Below are positions 35,209 to 45,223 of a DNA stretch of 64,000 nucleotides, piece by piece. Position 1 is the stretch's first letter. Every line of letters starts with the position of its first letter. The notes beneath the pieces were generated by a model. That model saw nothing but the letters and a program-made list of their open reading frames with translations. It ran no database searches and was not told the origin of the DNA. The translations under genes were made by a program, and so were the position numbers. This DNA comes from Lentisphaeria bacterium (GTDB taxonomy: Bacteria > Verrucomicrobiota > Lentisphaeria > Victivallales > Victivallaceae). The stretch covers positions 1 to 64,000 of the forward strand of contig JAFWBQ010000130.1 of the NCBI GenBank assembly GCA_017507125.1. The letters run 5' to 3'.

Positions 35209-37245
35209 TTATTTCAATACAGCTTCAACGATTTTTTTCCGCACCGGTTCCATATACATATTGCCCAGATGACCGCCTCTTGAAAACCAGAACATTTTTT
35301 TGCCGAATGTCCTGTCGAGCCAGTGTTTGTGCTCCGGGGCAAGGAGGGGATCGTCCCACGCATGGATGACCCGGATCCCTGAGATCCGCTTCAGATCCCT
35401 GAAGTGGCGCATATCTCCTTTGCGGTAGAGATATTCAAGAGATTTTCCGGGGAACTGAGGCGCAACGAAGTTACGGGCATATTCATTGAATCCCACTTTG
35501 TCGATCTCCTGATAAAGTGCATTCCTGCGCCACCAGCTGTAAGGTGTCTTCAAGGGGATCTTGAACCTTTCGGCACTGGCATTGTGAAGGATGTGGCGCA
35601 GAGGCAGACGGAAATAGAGTCCCGCCACAAAACGCGCCGCCTCTTCGTCAGGACGGAAAAGTGCCATCTGCGAGGTCATGCCGGGAACAGTGTCAAGTGC
35701 AGAAGCGGTCACAACTCTTCCGGCGGTCTCGGTCAGCACATCAAAGGTCTTTTTCTCACTCCATGAAGCCCCTGACGCGGCGAGAGTGTCAGCCACTTTT
35801 GAAGCATATTCAAGAGAAACAGGGGGATTGATCGCCACATAACGCTCAAAGTGCAGCCGGGGCGAGATCCGCTCCATCTCAGCGATCTTGAGGGTATAAA
35901 GACCTCCGAAACTGTATCCGGCAAGGATCAATTGAGGCAGCTCCTGACAAAGCTCCTCCTCTTCCACTTTCTGCAAGGCTTTTTCCAGAACACTTCTCAG
36001 GATCTGAGCATCGAACTCAACGTTGCCCGGAAGTTTCCCGGAACGGGATTCCTCCATAAAGGAGCCGGAAAAGGCGCAATCCATGGTCAGCACGGCACAG
36101 TTTTCTTTGTTGAGCGCTTCTGCAAGTGCCATGACCGATGTGCCGTTATGGGTCCCTCCCACGCCGGGAAGCAGCACCACAAGACGGGGTTCGGGCTGAA
36201 CTTTACAGGGATCGGAGTAATCGATTTTTTCCGCTTTCCAGAAACCGCAGGTCACCTCTCCGCCGTTGGGGAGTTTCACATAAAGGCGCTTCATGCGGTT
36301 GGCAAAGTCGCTGTTGAAAATGGAAAGGGGCATGTACCACCAGTCCTCACGCGCCTCCGGACGCCACAGAACAACTTGCAGTGTGGAAAGAACAGGGGAA
36401 AACTCCCCGAACTCCGGCAGATCGTGCCAATTGCCCCGGATCCCCCGGGGCGCCTTGAAGGGAGGTGTCTTTTTCACCTTGCCGTTTGCAGGAGCAAAAA
36501 GTTCCTGCTGCCGGTCTCCCAACCGGTAGAACCAGAGCCGGTTCTGAAGCTCCCGCCGCAGCACCATGCCCTCCCGGTAACTTTTGTAGGGATCAGCGGA
36601 GTCTGCCACCAGATTGTGATAAAGTGCCTGTGCCACAATGGCCTGATTCAGCATCACCACACTGGAGTAAGGTATATAAGTTTTGGCATCAAAGGCATAA
36701 TCAAAGACGAATCCCGCCGTATCACGCACATTCACCCGGGGCAGAAAGGGAAGCATAAAGGTACACCCCGGGTCGATCCCCCAGGTATGGAAGGTCTGTC
36801 CGAAGTCGGAGTCAGTGGAGTAAAGATCGAACCAGTGCAGCCCCACGTCAAAGAGTCCGGCGATCCCCAGAGTGGAATTGGCAAGAAAGCGCAGAAATTC
36901 ATGACATGAGCCCTTCCACTCCGCCCGGAGCAGGGCACTGACGAAGCGGGCGGGAAACTCCAGATTGACACAAAGATTGTTGACACACTTGATCACCGGC
37001 CGCGGCAGAATGGAGGTATACACGCGGCCGATCCAGTCCACCGGATACTCCATAAGGAGATGCTGTACCGAAAACATGGCACGGTTAAAGGGTTCAATGG
37101 GATCCTCCCCTGCAGCACGGTTTTCAAGTTCGGTCAGAGTCCACGGTGCGTTCCTGGGAGTTTCTTTCAAAGGTGTCTGACAGCCGCACAGAAGAAACAG
37201 AGCACAGCAGCACACACAAAGATCCAACAGCAGATATTTTTTCAT
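35209..37245 (-). CDS. MlaA-family lipoprotein fused to alpha/beta hydrolase
   Basis: 678 residues from ATG 37245 (GGAAAG upstream; the hydrophobic start fits). Lipoprotein signal with lipobox LCGC, lipid-bearing Cys22. Residues ~45-270 match the MlaA/VacJ outer-membrane lipoprotein that helps keep phospholipids out of the outer leaflet: DPIEPFNRAMFSVQ, RFLANSTLGIAGLFD, DFGQTFHTWGID, PFLPRVNVRD. Residues ~375-678 are an alpha/beta hydrolase: VVLLPGVGGTHNG oxyanion strand, nucleophile elbow GYSFGG (Ser near 444), and later IHAWDDPLLAPEH and RGGHLG giving candidate Asp and His. A lipase acting on phospholipids is a reasonable inference. Own promoter; no other mla gene seen. Confidence 0.85.
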   Translation of the reverse strand: MKKYLLLDLCVCCCALFLLCGCQTPLKETPRNAPWTLTELENRAAGEDPIEPFNRAMFSVQHLLMEYPVDWIGRVYTSILPRPVIKCVNNLCVNLEFPARFVSALLRAEWKGSCHEFLRFLANSTLGIAGLFDVGLHWFDLYSTDSDFGQTFHTWGIDPGCTFMLPFLPRVNVRDTAGFVFDYAFDAKTYIPYSSVVMLNQAIVAQALYHNLVADSADPYKSYREGMVLRRELQNRLWFYRLGDRQQELFAPANGKVKKTPPFKAPRGIRGNWHDLPEFGEFSPVLSTLQVVLWRPEAREDWWYMPLSIFNSDFANRMKRLYVKLPNGGEVTCGFWKAEKIDYSDPCKVQPEPRLVVLLPGVGGTHNGTSVMALAEALNKENCAVLTMDCAFSGSFMEESRSGKLPGNVEFDAQILRSVLEKALQKVEEEELCQELPQLILAGYSFGGLYTLKIAEMERISPRLHFERYVAINPPVSLEYASKVADTLAASGASWSEKKTFDVLTETAGRVVTASALDTVPGMTSQMALFRPDEEAARFVAGLYFRLPLRHILHNASAERFKIPLKTPYSWWRRNALYQEIDKVGFNEYARNFVAPQFPGKSLEYLYRKGDMRHFRDLKRISGIRVIHAWDDPLLAPEHKHWLDRTFGKKMFWFSRGGHLGNMYMEPVRKKIVEAVLK

Positions 37246-37282
37246 TTCAACTTTACTTTCCTGAAAATTTGGTATGGAGCAA

Positions 37283-37311
37283 AATATAAATCCATTCAAA
37301 GAGAAAATCAA
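37283..37311 (-). promoter_or_regulatory. Promoter of the MlaA-hydrolase gene
   Basis: TTGATT at 37306-37311, spacer 17, TATATT at 37283-37288, about 38 bp before the ATG. Confidence 0.55.
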
Positions 37312-37329
37312 GTTCTCCTCAAATAAAAA

Positions 37330-37357
37330 CTGCACAAAAGGGGGGACTTTTGTGCAG
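37330..37357 (-). terminator. Terminator after the 1181-residue secreted protein gene
   Basis: Perfect 11 bp arms (CTGCACAAAAG / CTTTTGTGCAG) with a short loop, then TTTTTAT on the minus strand. Confidence 0.85.
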
Positions 37358-37397
37358 TATGTTTTTGTTGCCGGCGCTCATCACACCGCCATGTTTT

Positions 37398-40300
37398 TCA
37401 CTTGACCCGGATCACAGCTTTGAAAGAGTGTTTCCCTCCGGGAGCAATGGTCACAGGTTTGTAGAAAGGCTCACAGGTAGCGGCAAAAAGGCTGGGGGTG
37501 TCCCAGACCGCCACACCGCCGAATTCAGCTGCGGGAAGCAGTGTCACATCCATACCCATGCCGTTGGGAGATTTGAAGTTCAGCACATTGCCGCTGATGG
37601 AAACGGAAGGGGACTTCACGATAAAGATGCGTCTGATCTTTGCTTCAGAAGCGGCGTCAATATCTTTTTTGTAGAAGCTGTACCCATGGGGACGGCTGAT
37701 TTTTTTATCTTTGATCTCCATGAACCCTCCGTTTTTGTTGTCCCATGCACAGGGCATGAAGTACCAGCGGAATCCCACATTGTCCATAGACATCTCAGAG
37801 GGGTTGTGGAGAAGGGTCTCAACGGTGATGTTTTTCAGATCTCTGCTGAAGGTGATGACCCGTTTGATCCGCAGTCCGGGGAGCGCCGGATAGGTGCGTC
37901 CGGAGGTGACACACTCGGCGGCGATACGGAGTCCCTCCGCCGTCACCTCCTGCTCCGTCACCCGGTAGGGGTTAAAGGACTGCATCCCGTGGGGGCCGGG
38001 ATTCCAGAAACAGGAGAGAGAGAAATTGTTATGAACCTGCTCAACGCCGTTGATCTTCAGAGAGTTGATAACGGTTCCTCTGGGATCGATGAGAGCGCTG
38101 CTCTTTCCGGCGGTGATCTCAAGGTAATTCTTACCTTTGGGATCAATGACCTTGCAGGTGAATCCGCCCTTTGAAAAACTCTTCCACTCGCCGAAATCAT
38201 TTTCGCTCATAAGTGCCCGGTCGCGGGCGGCTTCTGCATCGGCGGCGGCCTTGTTGGCTTTGTCAAGATTCTTTTTCTCTTTCAGAAGATCAGCTTCGGT
38301 CATCTGAGTGAGAGCAGGCAGAGTAGTGCATTCAGCGATCTCAAAGAAGACCCAGCGCAGAGCCCCTGCGTGGAGCAGGACGCCTGCACCCAATTCCCTG
38401 CCGGTAAAGGCCCTGCCCTGAGATTTGGTGAACTGTCTGTTATAGGGGATCTCAACGATGGAGTAGCGCCGATCCGCCTTGAGTCCGGGGATCTGAAGTT
38501 TGAAGATCACATCTCCCTTTTCCCAGAAGTTGCCCACTGCGGCAAGATATTTCTGACCTTTGGCAAAGACGACAGTCTGAAGGATATCGCTCTTTTTCAC
38601 ATCTGCCATCATACGGGGAGAAATATTGAGCACGGGAGCGGGGAAAGGTGTTACCGGGGTGACTTTGGCGCCCTTGATCTGTTTCCCCGTCATGACCATA
38701 TCTTCGGTAAGGGCGATCAGGTGTGAACTGCGTCCCAGTTCACGCCAGAAACGGTGGTCATAGCCCCGGGGGAAGAAGTAGAGCTGAGAGGCATGGAATC
38801 CGGCAAGGAAGGCGCTGATCTGATCCATCGCCATACCTTCTGGCTGTCCCAGAGCGGTGGTATTCACCTGATTGCCGTGGGGCATGGCAAGAAGTCTGGC
38901 ACGGCTGCCGGGGAGCTTTCCGGTGTAATCAAGATAAGCTCTCCGGATCACCTCCCAGTAACGCAGATAAGCCGCCTTGGAGTAGACGTAAGGACGCTCA
39001 CCGATAAACCAGATGTAGGGTCCCCAGACATTGAGCCATTTGGTTTTATCCGCGTAGGCATAAGGCGAAAATTCGCCCTGAGTGGCGTTGTATTCGGCAT
39101 AATCCAGGATCTGATCGGTCCCCACTTCGGGACACATACCCACCTCTTTGCCTCCTGCCGCCATGATCTCTTTGTGGAGCGTCATGATCATCTGAGCGTG
39201 CTGCCACCCTCTGAATTTAATGGCGGTTTCGCGGTACTTTTTGCCCAGCTGGAGTTCAGCGGGCCACACCTTGTCGATCTGAGCGGCGGGGATCTTCGCA
39301 TATTTGGCGAACTCCTTTTTACAGGTATCGCAGAAGCATCCCATATTGCGGAAGCTGTAAGGCTCCCAGTTGGGGGTGAAACCGTCAAGTCCTTTGACGG
39401 CCTTTTTGATGTAAGGCACGACCACTTCGTTGTAGTAGGGCGTCTTCAGATAGACAGCGGCAGGACAGGTGGCATAGATGCCGTGGTTGCTCACGGCCCG
39501 TCCCTGAAGATCACGGAAGATGGCGTAGGCAGGTTTCTGATTATTGGGGACTCTGCCGATACGGTATCCGTTGGCGATGGCCCCGGATTCAGCTGTGACA
39601 AATTTGACGCCCTTCTTTTTGAAAAGCAGAGCATCCTCTTCAGGAATGGAGGCGGTGATCCAGCGGGTTCCGGTCTTTTTGACCACAAAGTCGGCAAAGG
39701 CCTCTCTTGCGGCAGGGAAAGAGCGGAACTGGATATCAGCGGAAACAGAGCTGAATCCGGGCATGAAGATCTTGCCGGACGGCACAGGAGCGAGAGCTTC
39801 AGCCATGCGAAGCGTAAAATCCTCTCTGCTGCTCAGCTGTTTGCCTTTTTCAGAAACATACATGGCACAGCGCCACTCTTTTCCGGCCTTCTCTTTACTG
39901 CGGAGCATGATGCAGGGAACATGCCAGCCGGTGAAGGAGTTGCTGCTGCGGATAATGGCAGGTATACTGTAATTGAAGGGGATCTCCCAGAGCTTATACT
40001 CCTGACCGCCTTTTTTGAAAGTTTTTGAGCTCATCCTGCCGGTAAAGAATCCGTTGGTTCCCAGGATCTCGACCTGTGCGGGCAGCTCCAGATTCAAAGT
40101 AAGAGCGCGGTGTTTGAAGTGACCTTTGGGCAAATTGTTCCGCAGACGCATCCCCATGATCCCGGGATCACCTGAAGCCAACACAAAGACATTGTCCAGC
40201 ATCTTCATGGGAGTCATTTCAATGGTGACAGGCAATGTGGGCGCGCTCTCTTTGACCAGAGCGATGTCACGGACAAGGCTTCTGCCGCAGCCGTCGCTGC

Positions 40301-40943
40301 GGAAAGAGATGCTCAGTGCCCGGGTCCCTGCGGGAACGGTGAGCACTGCGGAATAGTTGGTCCAAGTGGGAACAGGAGCATAATGGAGCACTTCATAAGG
40401 ACGGGTGTTCTTCCCCTTTTCAATGGCGGAATAGTAGTAAACAAGGATACCCTGCATGAAGCCGCCGGTGCCGATCTTCTGACTGCGGTATGTGAAAGAA
40501 AGTTTGTAGCGTCCGCCCAGAGCATCGGGCAGAGCGACACGCTGTTCAGCGGAAATGTAAAAAGAGGCCGCCTTGGCGCCCATGAGCTTTTCAAGTTCAG
40601 CGGGGCGGTGGAGGTCAAGCACTTTTTTACCGTCAACGGTGGAAATACGGCTTTCGCTGATCTTGCAAGCCTGTTTCCAGAATTTCTTGCGGTTGTCATC
40701 GCCGAACATCCACCTGCCTTTGCACCATCCGTTGAGTTTGTTCCGGGAAGGGACAAAGTCCTGAGAAAAGTCGCCGTTTTTGATCAGATTCTTACCGGCG
40801 GGAACCGCTTTTACTGCGAAACGCTCAGCGGAGATCTTTTCCATGGGGAATGTAACGCCACCGCGGTGGAACTCTTTATCTGCGCCGCAAAGTCCGGTAC
40901 AGAAAAGCGCCGCGCTCAACACTGCTGTCAGAAGATGTTTCAT
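37398..40943 (-). CDS. Large secreted glycosidase-like protein
   Basis: 1181 residues with a signal peptide (KHLLTAVLSAALFCTGLCGA). An N-terminal jelly-roll-like CBM (~50-230, beginning NLIKNGDFSQDF) precedes a barrel-like region (~420-880) with GLDGFTPNWEPYSF, the Cys motif CFCDTC near 534, and VGMCPEVGTDQI. Trp/Glu/Asp-rich segments resemble GH42- or DUF4838-like barrels. A short coiled coil (~925-960, Lys/Ala/Glu) and a C-terminal beta domain follow. Reaction unknown. Follows the DUF1805 gene by 21 bp; only a weak ribosome site is seen. Confidence 0.7.
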   Translation of the reverse strand: MKHLLTAVLSAALFCTGLCGADKEFHRGGVTFPMEKISAERFAVKAVPAGKNLIKNGDFSQDFVPSRNKLNGWCKGRWMFGDDNRKKFWKQACKISESRISTVDGKKVLDLHRPAELEKLMGAKAASFYISAEQRVALPDALGGRYKLSFTYRSQKIGTGGFMQGILVYYYSAIEKGKNTRPYEVLHYAPVPTWTNYSAVLTVPAGTRALSISFRSDGCGRSLVRDIALVKESAPTLPVTIEMTPMKMLDNVFVLASGDPGIMGMRLRNNLPKGHFKHRALTLNLELPAQVEILGTNGFFTGRMSSKTFKKGGQEYKLWEIPFNYSIPAIIRSSNSFTGWHVPCIMLRSKEKAGKEWRCAMYVSEKGKQLSSREDFTLRMAEALAPVPSGKIFMPGFSSVSADIQFRSFPAAREAFADFVVKKTGTRWITASIPEEDALLFKKKGVKFVTAESGAIANGYRIGRVPNNQKPAYAIFRDLQGRAVSNHGIYATCPAAVYLKTPYYNEVVVPYIKKAVKGLDGFTPNWEPYSFRNMGCFCDTCKKEFAKYAKIPAAQIDKVWPAELQLGKKYRETAIKFRGWQHAQMIMTLHKEIMAAGGKEVGMCPEVGTDQILDYAEYNATQGEFSPYAYADKTKWLNVWGPYIWFIGERPYVYSKAAYLRYWEVIRRAYLDYTGKLPGSRARLLAMPHGNQVNTTALGQPEGMAMDQISAFLAGFHASQLYFFPRGYDHRFWRELGRSSHLIALTEDMVMTGKQIKGAKVTPVTPFPAPVLNISPRMMADVKKSDILQTVVFAKGQKYLAAVGNFWEKGDVIFKLQIPGLKADRRYSIVEIPYNRQFTKSQGRAFTGRELGAGVLLHAGALRWVFFEIAECTTLPALTQMTEADLLKEKKNLDKANKAAADAEAARDRALMSENDFGEWKSFSKGGFTCKVIDPKGKNYLEITAGKSSALIDPRGTVINSLKINGVEQVHNNFSLSCFWNPGPHGMQSFNPYRVTEQEVTAEGLRIAAECVTSGRTYPALPGLRIKRVITFSRDLKNITVETLLHNPSEMSMDNVGFRWYFMPCAWDNKNGGFMEIKDKKISRPHGYSFYKKDIDAASEAKIRRIFIVKSPSVSISGNVLNFKSPNGMGMDVTLLPAAEFGGVAVWDTPSLFAATCEPFYKPVTIAPGGKHSFKAVIRVK

Positions 40944-40964
40944 TATGCTTTTTATTTCTCTGTT

Positions 40965-41255
40965 TTAATTTGTTTCCATGAGTAAAAGAGCCTCCTGCCC
41001 TTTCATCCCGGGGGTCACGCCGCAGGCGGCGGCTTCAGGGCTGAGATCCGCCACGGGAGCGGCAAGCACCTCTTCAATGGTGCTGACGCCCCGGACGATG
41101 GCAAAGCGGTCTTTCATCTTCCCGGCTGCCGCCATGGAAAAATAGCCGCAGCCGAGGTTGGCTTTCTGTCCCTGGATCAGCAGAATGACGCTGTTGGCAG
41201 TGGGCAGAACGGCGCACTTGAAGGTCACTCCTTCAATGACGCGACTCTCTGTCAT
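40965..41255 (-). CDS. DUF1805 (YunC-like) protein
   Basis: 96 residues covering the whole DUF1805 fold: [26 protein letters not shown] in pieces, [17 protein letters not shown], and [16 protein letters not shown] near the end. The family has a known fold but no agreed function. Its ATG overlaps the purT stop by 4 bp, so it is translationally coupled to a purine-synthesis gene. Confidence 0.75.
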   Translation of the reverse strand: MTESRVIEGVTFKCAVLPTANSVILLIQGQKANLGCGYFSMAAAGKMKDRFAIVRGVSTIEEVLAAPVADLSPEAAACGVTPGMKGQEALLLMETN

Positions 41256-42424
41256 AACTCCACCTTAACCTTTTCGCGCATACGCATGACTTTATCAAGA
41301 GCTTCATTCACATCCTTGCCCCGGGCGAGACATACGCCCAAACGGCGGTGTCCGCAAAGTTCACCTTTTCCGAAAAGGCGCACATCGGTCTGGGGTTCGG
41401 CAAGAGCGGATTTGATATCGAAGGAAACGGAACTTGAATTTCCATCGACCACAATGGCTTTTGAAGCGGAGGGACCGTAGAAGTCGATGGGGGGAATGGG
41501 CAGTCCCAGAACGGCACGGGCGTGAAGGTCGAATTCAGAAAGGTTCTGAGAGATCATAGTGACCATACCGGTATCGTGGGGACGGGGACTGACTTCGCTG
41601 AAGATCGCCTTGTCGCCCTTGATAAAGATCTCCACGCCGAAGATCCCCTGACCGCCCAGAGCGGCGGTGATGGTTCCGGCGATGTGACGGGCCTCCTGCT
41701 TTGCCTTGAGACTCATTTCCTGAGGCTGCCAGGACTCCTGATAGTCTCCATTGACCTGATGATGTCCGATGGGCTCCAGGAAAATGGTGCCGCTGATGCT
41801 GCGGACGGTCAGCTGGGTGATCTCGTAATCAAAGTCCACAAATCCTTCGACGATGACCCTTCCGGCACCGGCGCGGCCGCCTTCCTGGGAAATGCGCCAT
41901 GCTTCGTCGATGTCCGCTTCGGTTTTGACGGTGCTCTGGCCGTGACCGGAGGAACTCATGATGGGTTTGACCACACAGGGCAGACCGATATTTTTAACAG
42001 CTTCCACATACTCTTCGTAGGTTTCGGCGAACTGATAGGGTGATGTGGGCAGCCCCAGCTTTTCAGCGGCAAGACGGCGGATGCCTTCGCGGTTCATGGT
42101 GAGCCATGCGGCGGTGGCGGTGGGGATGACTTTGTAGCCTTCTTTTTCAAGTTCGATAAGGGTGGGGGTGGCGATGGCCTCCACCTCGGGAACGATGAAA
42201 TCAGGTTTTTCCAGTTCGATGACCCGGCGCAGTTCGGCGCCGTCAAGCATATTGATCACGTGGCTGCGGTGTGCCAGCTGCATACCGGGAGCGTTGGGAT
42301 AACGGTCGACGGCAATGGTCTCAACACCGAGACGCTGCATGGCGATAACGACTTCGCGGCCGAGCTCTCCTGCGCCGCAGAAAAGGACTTTGGTGGCTCC
42401 GGGAGTTAAGGCGGTTCCGATCAT
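41252..42424 (-). CDS. purT: Formate-dependent GAR transformylase 2
   Basis: 390 residues. ATP-grasp enzyme that makes formyl-GAR from GAR, formate and ATP in purine synthesis. Shows [28 protein letters not shown], the ATP-binding [15 protein letters not shown], and [13 protein letters not shown] near 285. AGGAGAT precedes the ATG. Requires formate, which fits an anaerobe with pyruvate-formate-type metabolism (inference). Confidence 0.96.
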   Translation of the reverse strand: MIGTALTPGATKVLFCGAGELGREVVIAMQRLGVETIAVDRYPNAPGMQLAHRSHVINMLDGAELRRVIELEKPDFIVPEVEAIATPTLIELEKEGYKVIPTATAAWLTMNREGIRRLAAEKLGLPTSPYQFAETYEEYVEAVKNIGLPCVVKPIMSSSGHGQSTVKTEADIDEAWRISQEGGRAGAGRVIVEGFVDFDYEITQLTVRSISGTIFLEPIGHHQVNGDYQESWQPQEMSLKAKQEARHIAGTITAALGGQGIFGVEIFIKGDKAIFSEVSPRPHDTGMVTMISQNLSEFDLHARAVLGLPIPPIDFYGPSASKAIVVDGNSSSVSFDIKSALAEPQTDVRLFGKGELCGHRRLGVCLARGKDVNEALDKVMRMREKVKVEL

Positions 42425-42501
42425 GATAAGATCTCCTTATTTTCTTTATTATGTGCCTTTATCTGTAACTTTTGAAATTTTTTTGATTTCAACAAAACAT
42501 T

Positions 42502-43356
42502 TCAATCAAGGATACACCAGCAGGAGATACCTGCGGGCAGCACCTTGCCGGTACTTTCGGGGATCGTCATTTCCTCCCCTTCGATACGTGCCGTATTTCC
42601 GAAAATATCTCTGACCATCCGGGAAAAGACCTCCAGAGAAAATCCGGGGGAGTGGCAGCTGAGCACCAGATTGAAGGGGCGCTCCGGATCTCTGAGTTCC
42701 CGGCAGCACTCCAGCAGTCTGGGCAGATCGGTTTCGATCTTCCACACCTGACCTGAGCTTCCTCTGCCGAAACTGGGGGGATCAAGGGCGATAAGATCGT
42801 AGCGGCTCCCCCGGCGCACTTCCCGGTTGACAAATTTTTTCACATCATCGGTGATCCAGCGTATCACATTGGGGACATGGGGATTGAAAAGCACATTTTC
42901 CTGCCCCCATTCATTCATGCCCCGTGCGGCATCCAGATGGCACACCTTTGCGCCCCCTGCCGCCATGGCCATGGAGCCGATACCGGAGTAGCCGAAAAGA
43001 TTGAGTCCGCTTTTGTAATTCCCGTTTCTGAACCGTTCCCAGTTTCTGTACTGTTCGGCAAAAAAGCCCAGATGTCCGAAGTTGGTGGGTTTCATCTTGA
43101 GTGTGAATCCGGCATACTCCACCAGCCAGGAGTCAGGAAGGCGTTTTTTAAAATCCCACTTGCCTCCGCCGGAGTTGTCCCGGGTGAATACGGCGTCGGC
43201 GGATTCCCATTCTGAAGCGTCAAGAGTGGGGCCCCAGAAAGCATTGAGGGCGGGACGGACCAGTCTGTAAGGTCCCACCTGTTCCAGTTTTTTCAAATTC
43301 CCGCTGTCCAGCAGACGATAGGGGAGCACTCTTTCTTTTTTCTCTCTGTTACTCAT
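42502..43356 (-). CDS. RlmI-like class I SAM-dependent methyltransferase
   Basis: 284 residues from ATG 43356, chosen to sit 19 bp after nagA; an upstream in-frame start would overlap nagA. SAM-binding NLFGYSGIGSMAMAAGG near 118 and the catalytic-loop ALDPPSFGRGS near 203 are typical of RlmI/RlmK-type 23S rRNA methyltransferases, but the N-terminal PUA domain is missing. rRNA is the likely but unproven substrate. Last gene of the rimO-pgsA-nagA set. No clear ribosome site. Confidence 0.75.
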   Translation of the reverse strand: MSNREKKERVLPYRLLDSGNLKKLEQVGPYRLVRPALNAFWGPTLDASEWESADAVFTRDNSGGGKWDFKKRLPDSWLVEYAGFTLKMKPTNFGHLGFFAEQYRNWERFRNGNYKSGLNLFGYSGIGSMAMAAGGAKVCHLDAARGMNEWGQENVLFNPHVPNVIRWITDDVKKFVNREVRRGSRYDLIALDPPSFGRGSSGQVWKIETDLPRLLECCRELRDPERPFNLVLSCHSPGFSLEVFSRMVRDIFGNTARIEGEEMTIPESTGKVLPAGISCWCILD

Positions 43357-43375
43357 ATTAAAAACAACTCTTGAT

Positions 43376-44557
43376 TTATGCCTGATCCCGGTAAATGATC
43401 TCTCCGCCACGAACAGTCATAAGCACCCGGTTGGTTTCCATTTCAAAAATGGCAAGATCGGCACGGCGGCAGGGGAGCAGCACTCCCCGGTCATTGAAAT
43501 TGAAGACCCGCGCGGGATTTGCGGTAACGCTTTGGGCGGCATCGTTTTCAGTCAGGTGTCCGCAGCTCATAAGGCTGTGCCACCCGGTATCGAGCATGGA
43601 GGAACTCCCCGCAAGCACACCGCCCCCTGTCTGTGAAAATCCGTCGCGCACAACGATGTCCGCCGGTCCGATGGAGTAGACACCGTCAGGCATACCGGAA
43701 GCCATTGTGCCGTCACTGATGCCGATGAGGCGGTCGACTCTCTTGCAGCGGCAGACCAGATCCACGATACGGGGATGGACATGGATACCGTCGATAATAA
43801 GCTCCACCGTTACCCGCCGGTCGGTCAGGGCGATACCGATAAGACCGATATCCCGCTGATGAAGTGAAGACATGCCGTTGAAAAGATGGGTGCAGTAACG
43901 GGCACCGGCATCCACAGCCTTAAGGGTCGAAAACTCATCGGCGCAGCTGTGCCCCATGGAGGGCATCACCTGATTTTCACAAAGCAGTTCAATAAGTTTG
44001 TCGGCATTTTTCAGCTCCGGAGCAAATGTCATGAGCTTGACCAGACCTTTTCCCGCGCTGATAAGCTCTCTGGCAAACCCCAGGTCGATCTCAGAAAGGA
44101 ACATGGCAGGCTGAGCACCGCACTTTTCCGGATTGAGGAAGGGGCCCTCGATATTGATACCGATAGCCTCGGCGCCCTGTTGGGGACGCTGCATCTCGCC
44201 GGCAAGGAGCTCCAGATTGGCGAGCATCTTTTTTCTTTCATCCGCCACCACCGTGGGGAAGAATCCGGTAACGCCCCGGCTGCCCAGAATGGCACACATG
44301 GCGGAAAAGGGGTTCACCGACTCCGCCGCCCGGGAGCAGTCAAAGCCCCCGGCGCCGTGAATATGAGTGTCGATAAATCCGGGCGTAATGTAGGCATTGG
44401 GAAAGTCAAAAACCTCGATTTCCTGTTCCCGGCGAAAACCGGAGATCCCGCCGACAGCAAGGATGGAGCTGTTCTCTGTCAGCAAAGCACCATTGGCGAT
44501 ACTCTGTTCGGGAGTGATCAGCTTTTTGGCGCAGAACATTCTCCGGATACGGGCCAT
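43376..44557 (-). CDS. nagA: N-acetylglucosamine-6-phosphate deacetylase
   Basis: 393 residues from ATG 44557 (a GTG at 44563 overlaps the pgsA stop; AAGGT upstream). Converts GlcNAc-6-P to GlcN-6-P and acetate in amino-sugar use and cell-wall recycling. Amidohydrolase marks: PGFIDTHIHGAGG, GPFLNPEKCGAQ, MGHSCADE, HLFNGMSSLHQRD, DGIHVHP and catalytic ISDGTMASG. Immediately follows pgsA. No nagB or GlcNAc transporter is nearby. Confidence 0.95.
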   Translation of the reverse strand: MARIRRMFCAKKLITPEQSIANGALLTENSSILAVGGISGFRREQEIEVFDFPNAYITPGFIDTHIHGAGGFDCSRAAESVNPFSAMCAILGSRGVTGFFPTVVADERKKMLANLELLAGEMQRPQQGAEAIGINIEGPFLNPEKCGAQPAMFLSEIDLGFARELISAGKGLVKLMTFAPELKNADKLIELLCENQVMPSMGHSCADEFSTLKAVDAGARYCTHLFNGMSSLHQRDIGLIGIALTDRRVTVELIIDGIHVHPRIVDLVCRCKRVDRLIGISDGTMASGMPDGVYSIGPADIVVRDGFSQTGGGVLAGSSSMLDTGWHSLMSCGHLTENDAAQSVTANPARVFNFNDRGVLLPCRRADLAIFEMETNRVLMTVRGGEIIYRDQA

Positions 44558-44559
44558 GG

Positions 44560-45192
44560 TCACTTACCTTTCCCGGTATCTGATTCAGGAAGATAGAGGG
44601 CACGGTATCTGAAAAAGTACCCGGCTCCGGAAAGAACCGTCACCAGCACGATGCTCCACAGATAGGCGAGCCAGATGTACCAGATACGCACGCCGAACCA
44701 TTTGGCATCATGCAGATAAGCTACACCGCCGTCCATGACCCAGGCAAAGCCTGCAATGGCAAGCATCACCATCTGAAGAGCTGTTTTCAGCTTGCCCCAG
44801 CGGTCGGCGGAAATAACGATCTGTTTTTTGGCGGCGAGAGTCCGCAGACCGGTCACCATGAACTCCCGGCAGAGCACCAGCACAGCGATGAAAGCGGGCA
44901 TAAGTTTGTATTCGATGGCAATGAGCATGGTTCCCGTGACAAAGATCTTGTCGGCGAGGGGATCCATCAGGGCCCCGAAGTCACTGACGATATCGAACTT
45001 GCGGGCAAGATATCCGTCAAGCAGATCGGTAAGACCGGCAAGGATCACAAGGATATAGGCGATCCAGCGGATCTGATACATGCGGTCAGGACTGTTGTTG
45101 AAATAGGCGGGCTCAGCCAGAGTTGCCATGATGACAAAAACAATGACCATAACAATACGGCTGACAGTAAGAATATTGGGAACATTTTTCAT
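44560..45192 (-). CDS. pgsA: Phosphatidylglycerophosphate synthase (CDP-alcohol type)
   Basis: 210 residues from ATG 45192; in-frame ATGs at 45204 and 45246 are possible, but KNVPNILTVSRI is where homologues begin and GAGG lies 12 bp upstream. Transfers phosphatidyl from CDP-diacylglycerol to glycerol-3-phosphate. Active-site motif D-x2-DG-x2-AR-x8-G-x3-D-x3-D is fully present in TDLLDGYLARKF...GALMDPLAD. About five membrane helices. Sits between rimO and nagA. Confidence 0.93.
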   Translation of the reverse strand: MKNVPNILTVSRIVMVIVFVIMATLAEPAYFNNSPDRMYQIRWIAYILVILAGLTDLLDGYLARKFDIVSDFGALMDPLADKIFVTGTMLIAIEYKLMPAFIAVLVLCREFMVTGLRTLAAKKQIVISADRWGKLKTALQMVMLAIAGFAWVMDGGVAYLHDAKWFGVRIWYIWLAYLWSIVLVTVLSGAGYFFRYRALYLPESDTGKGK

Positions 45193-45223
45193 TTTACAAA
45201 GCATCCTCAGTTGCTTAATAGAT

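Noticed and set aside
38754-40028. Rightward 424-codon frame inside the 1181-residue gene
   Set aside because: Antisense shadow; no start signal, and the opposite strand has a signal peptide and coherent domains.
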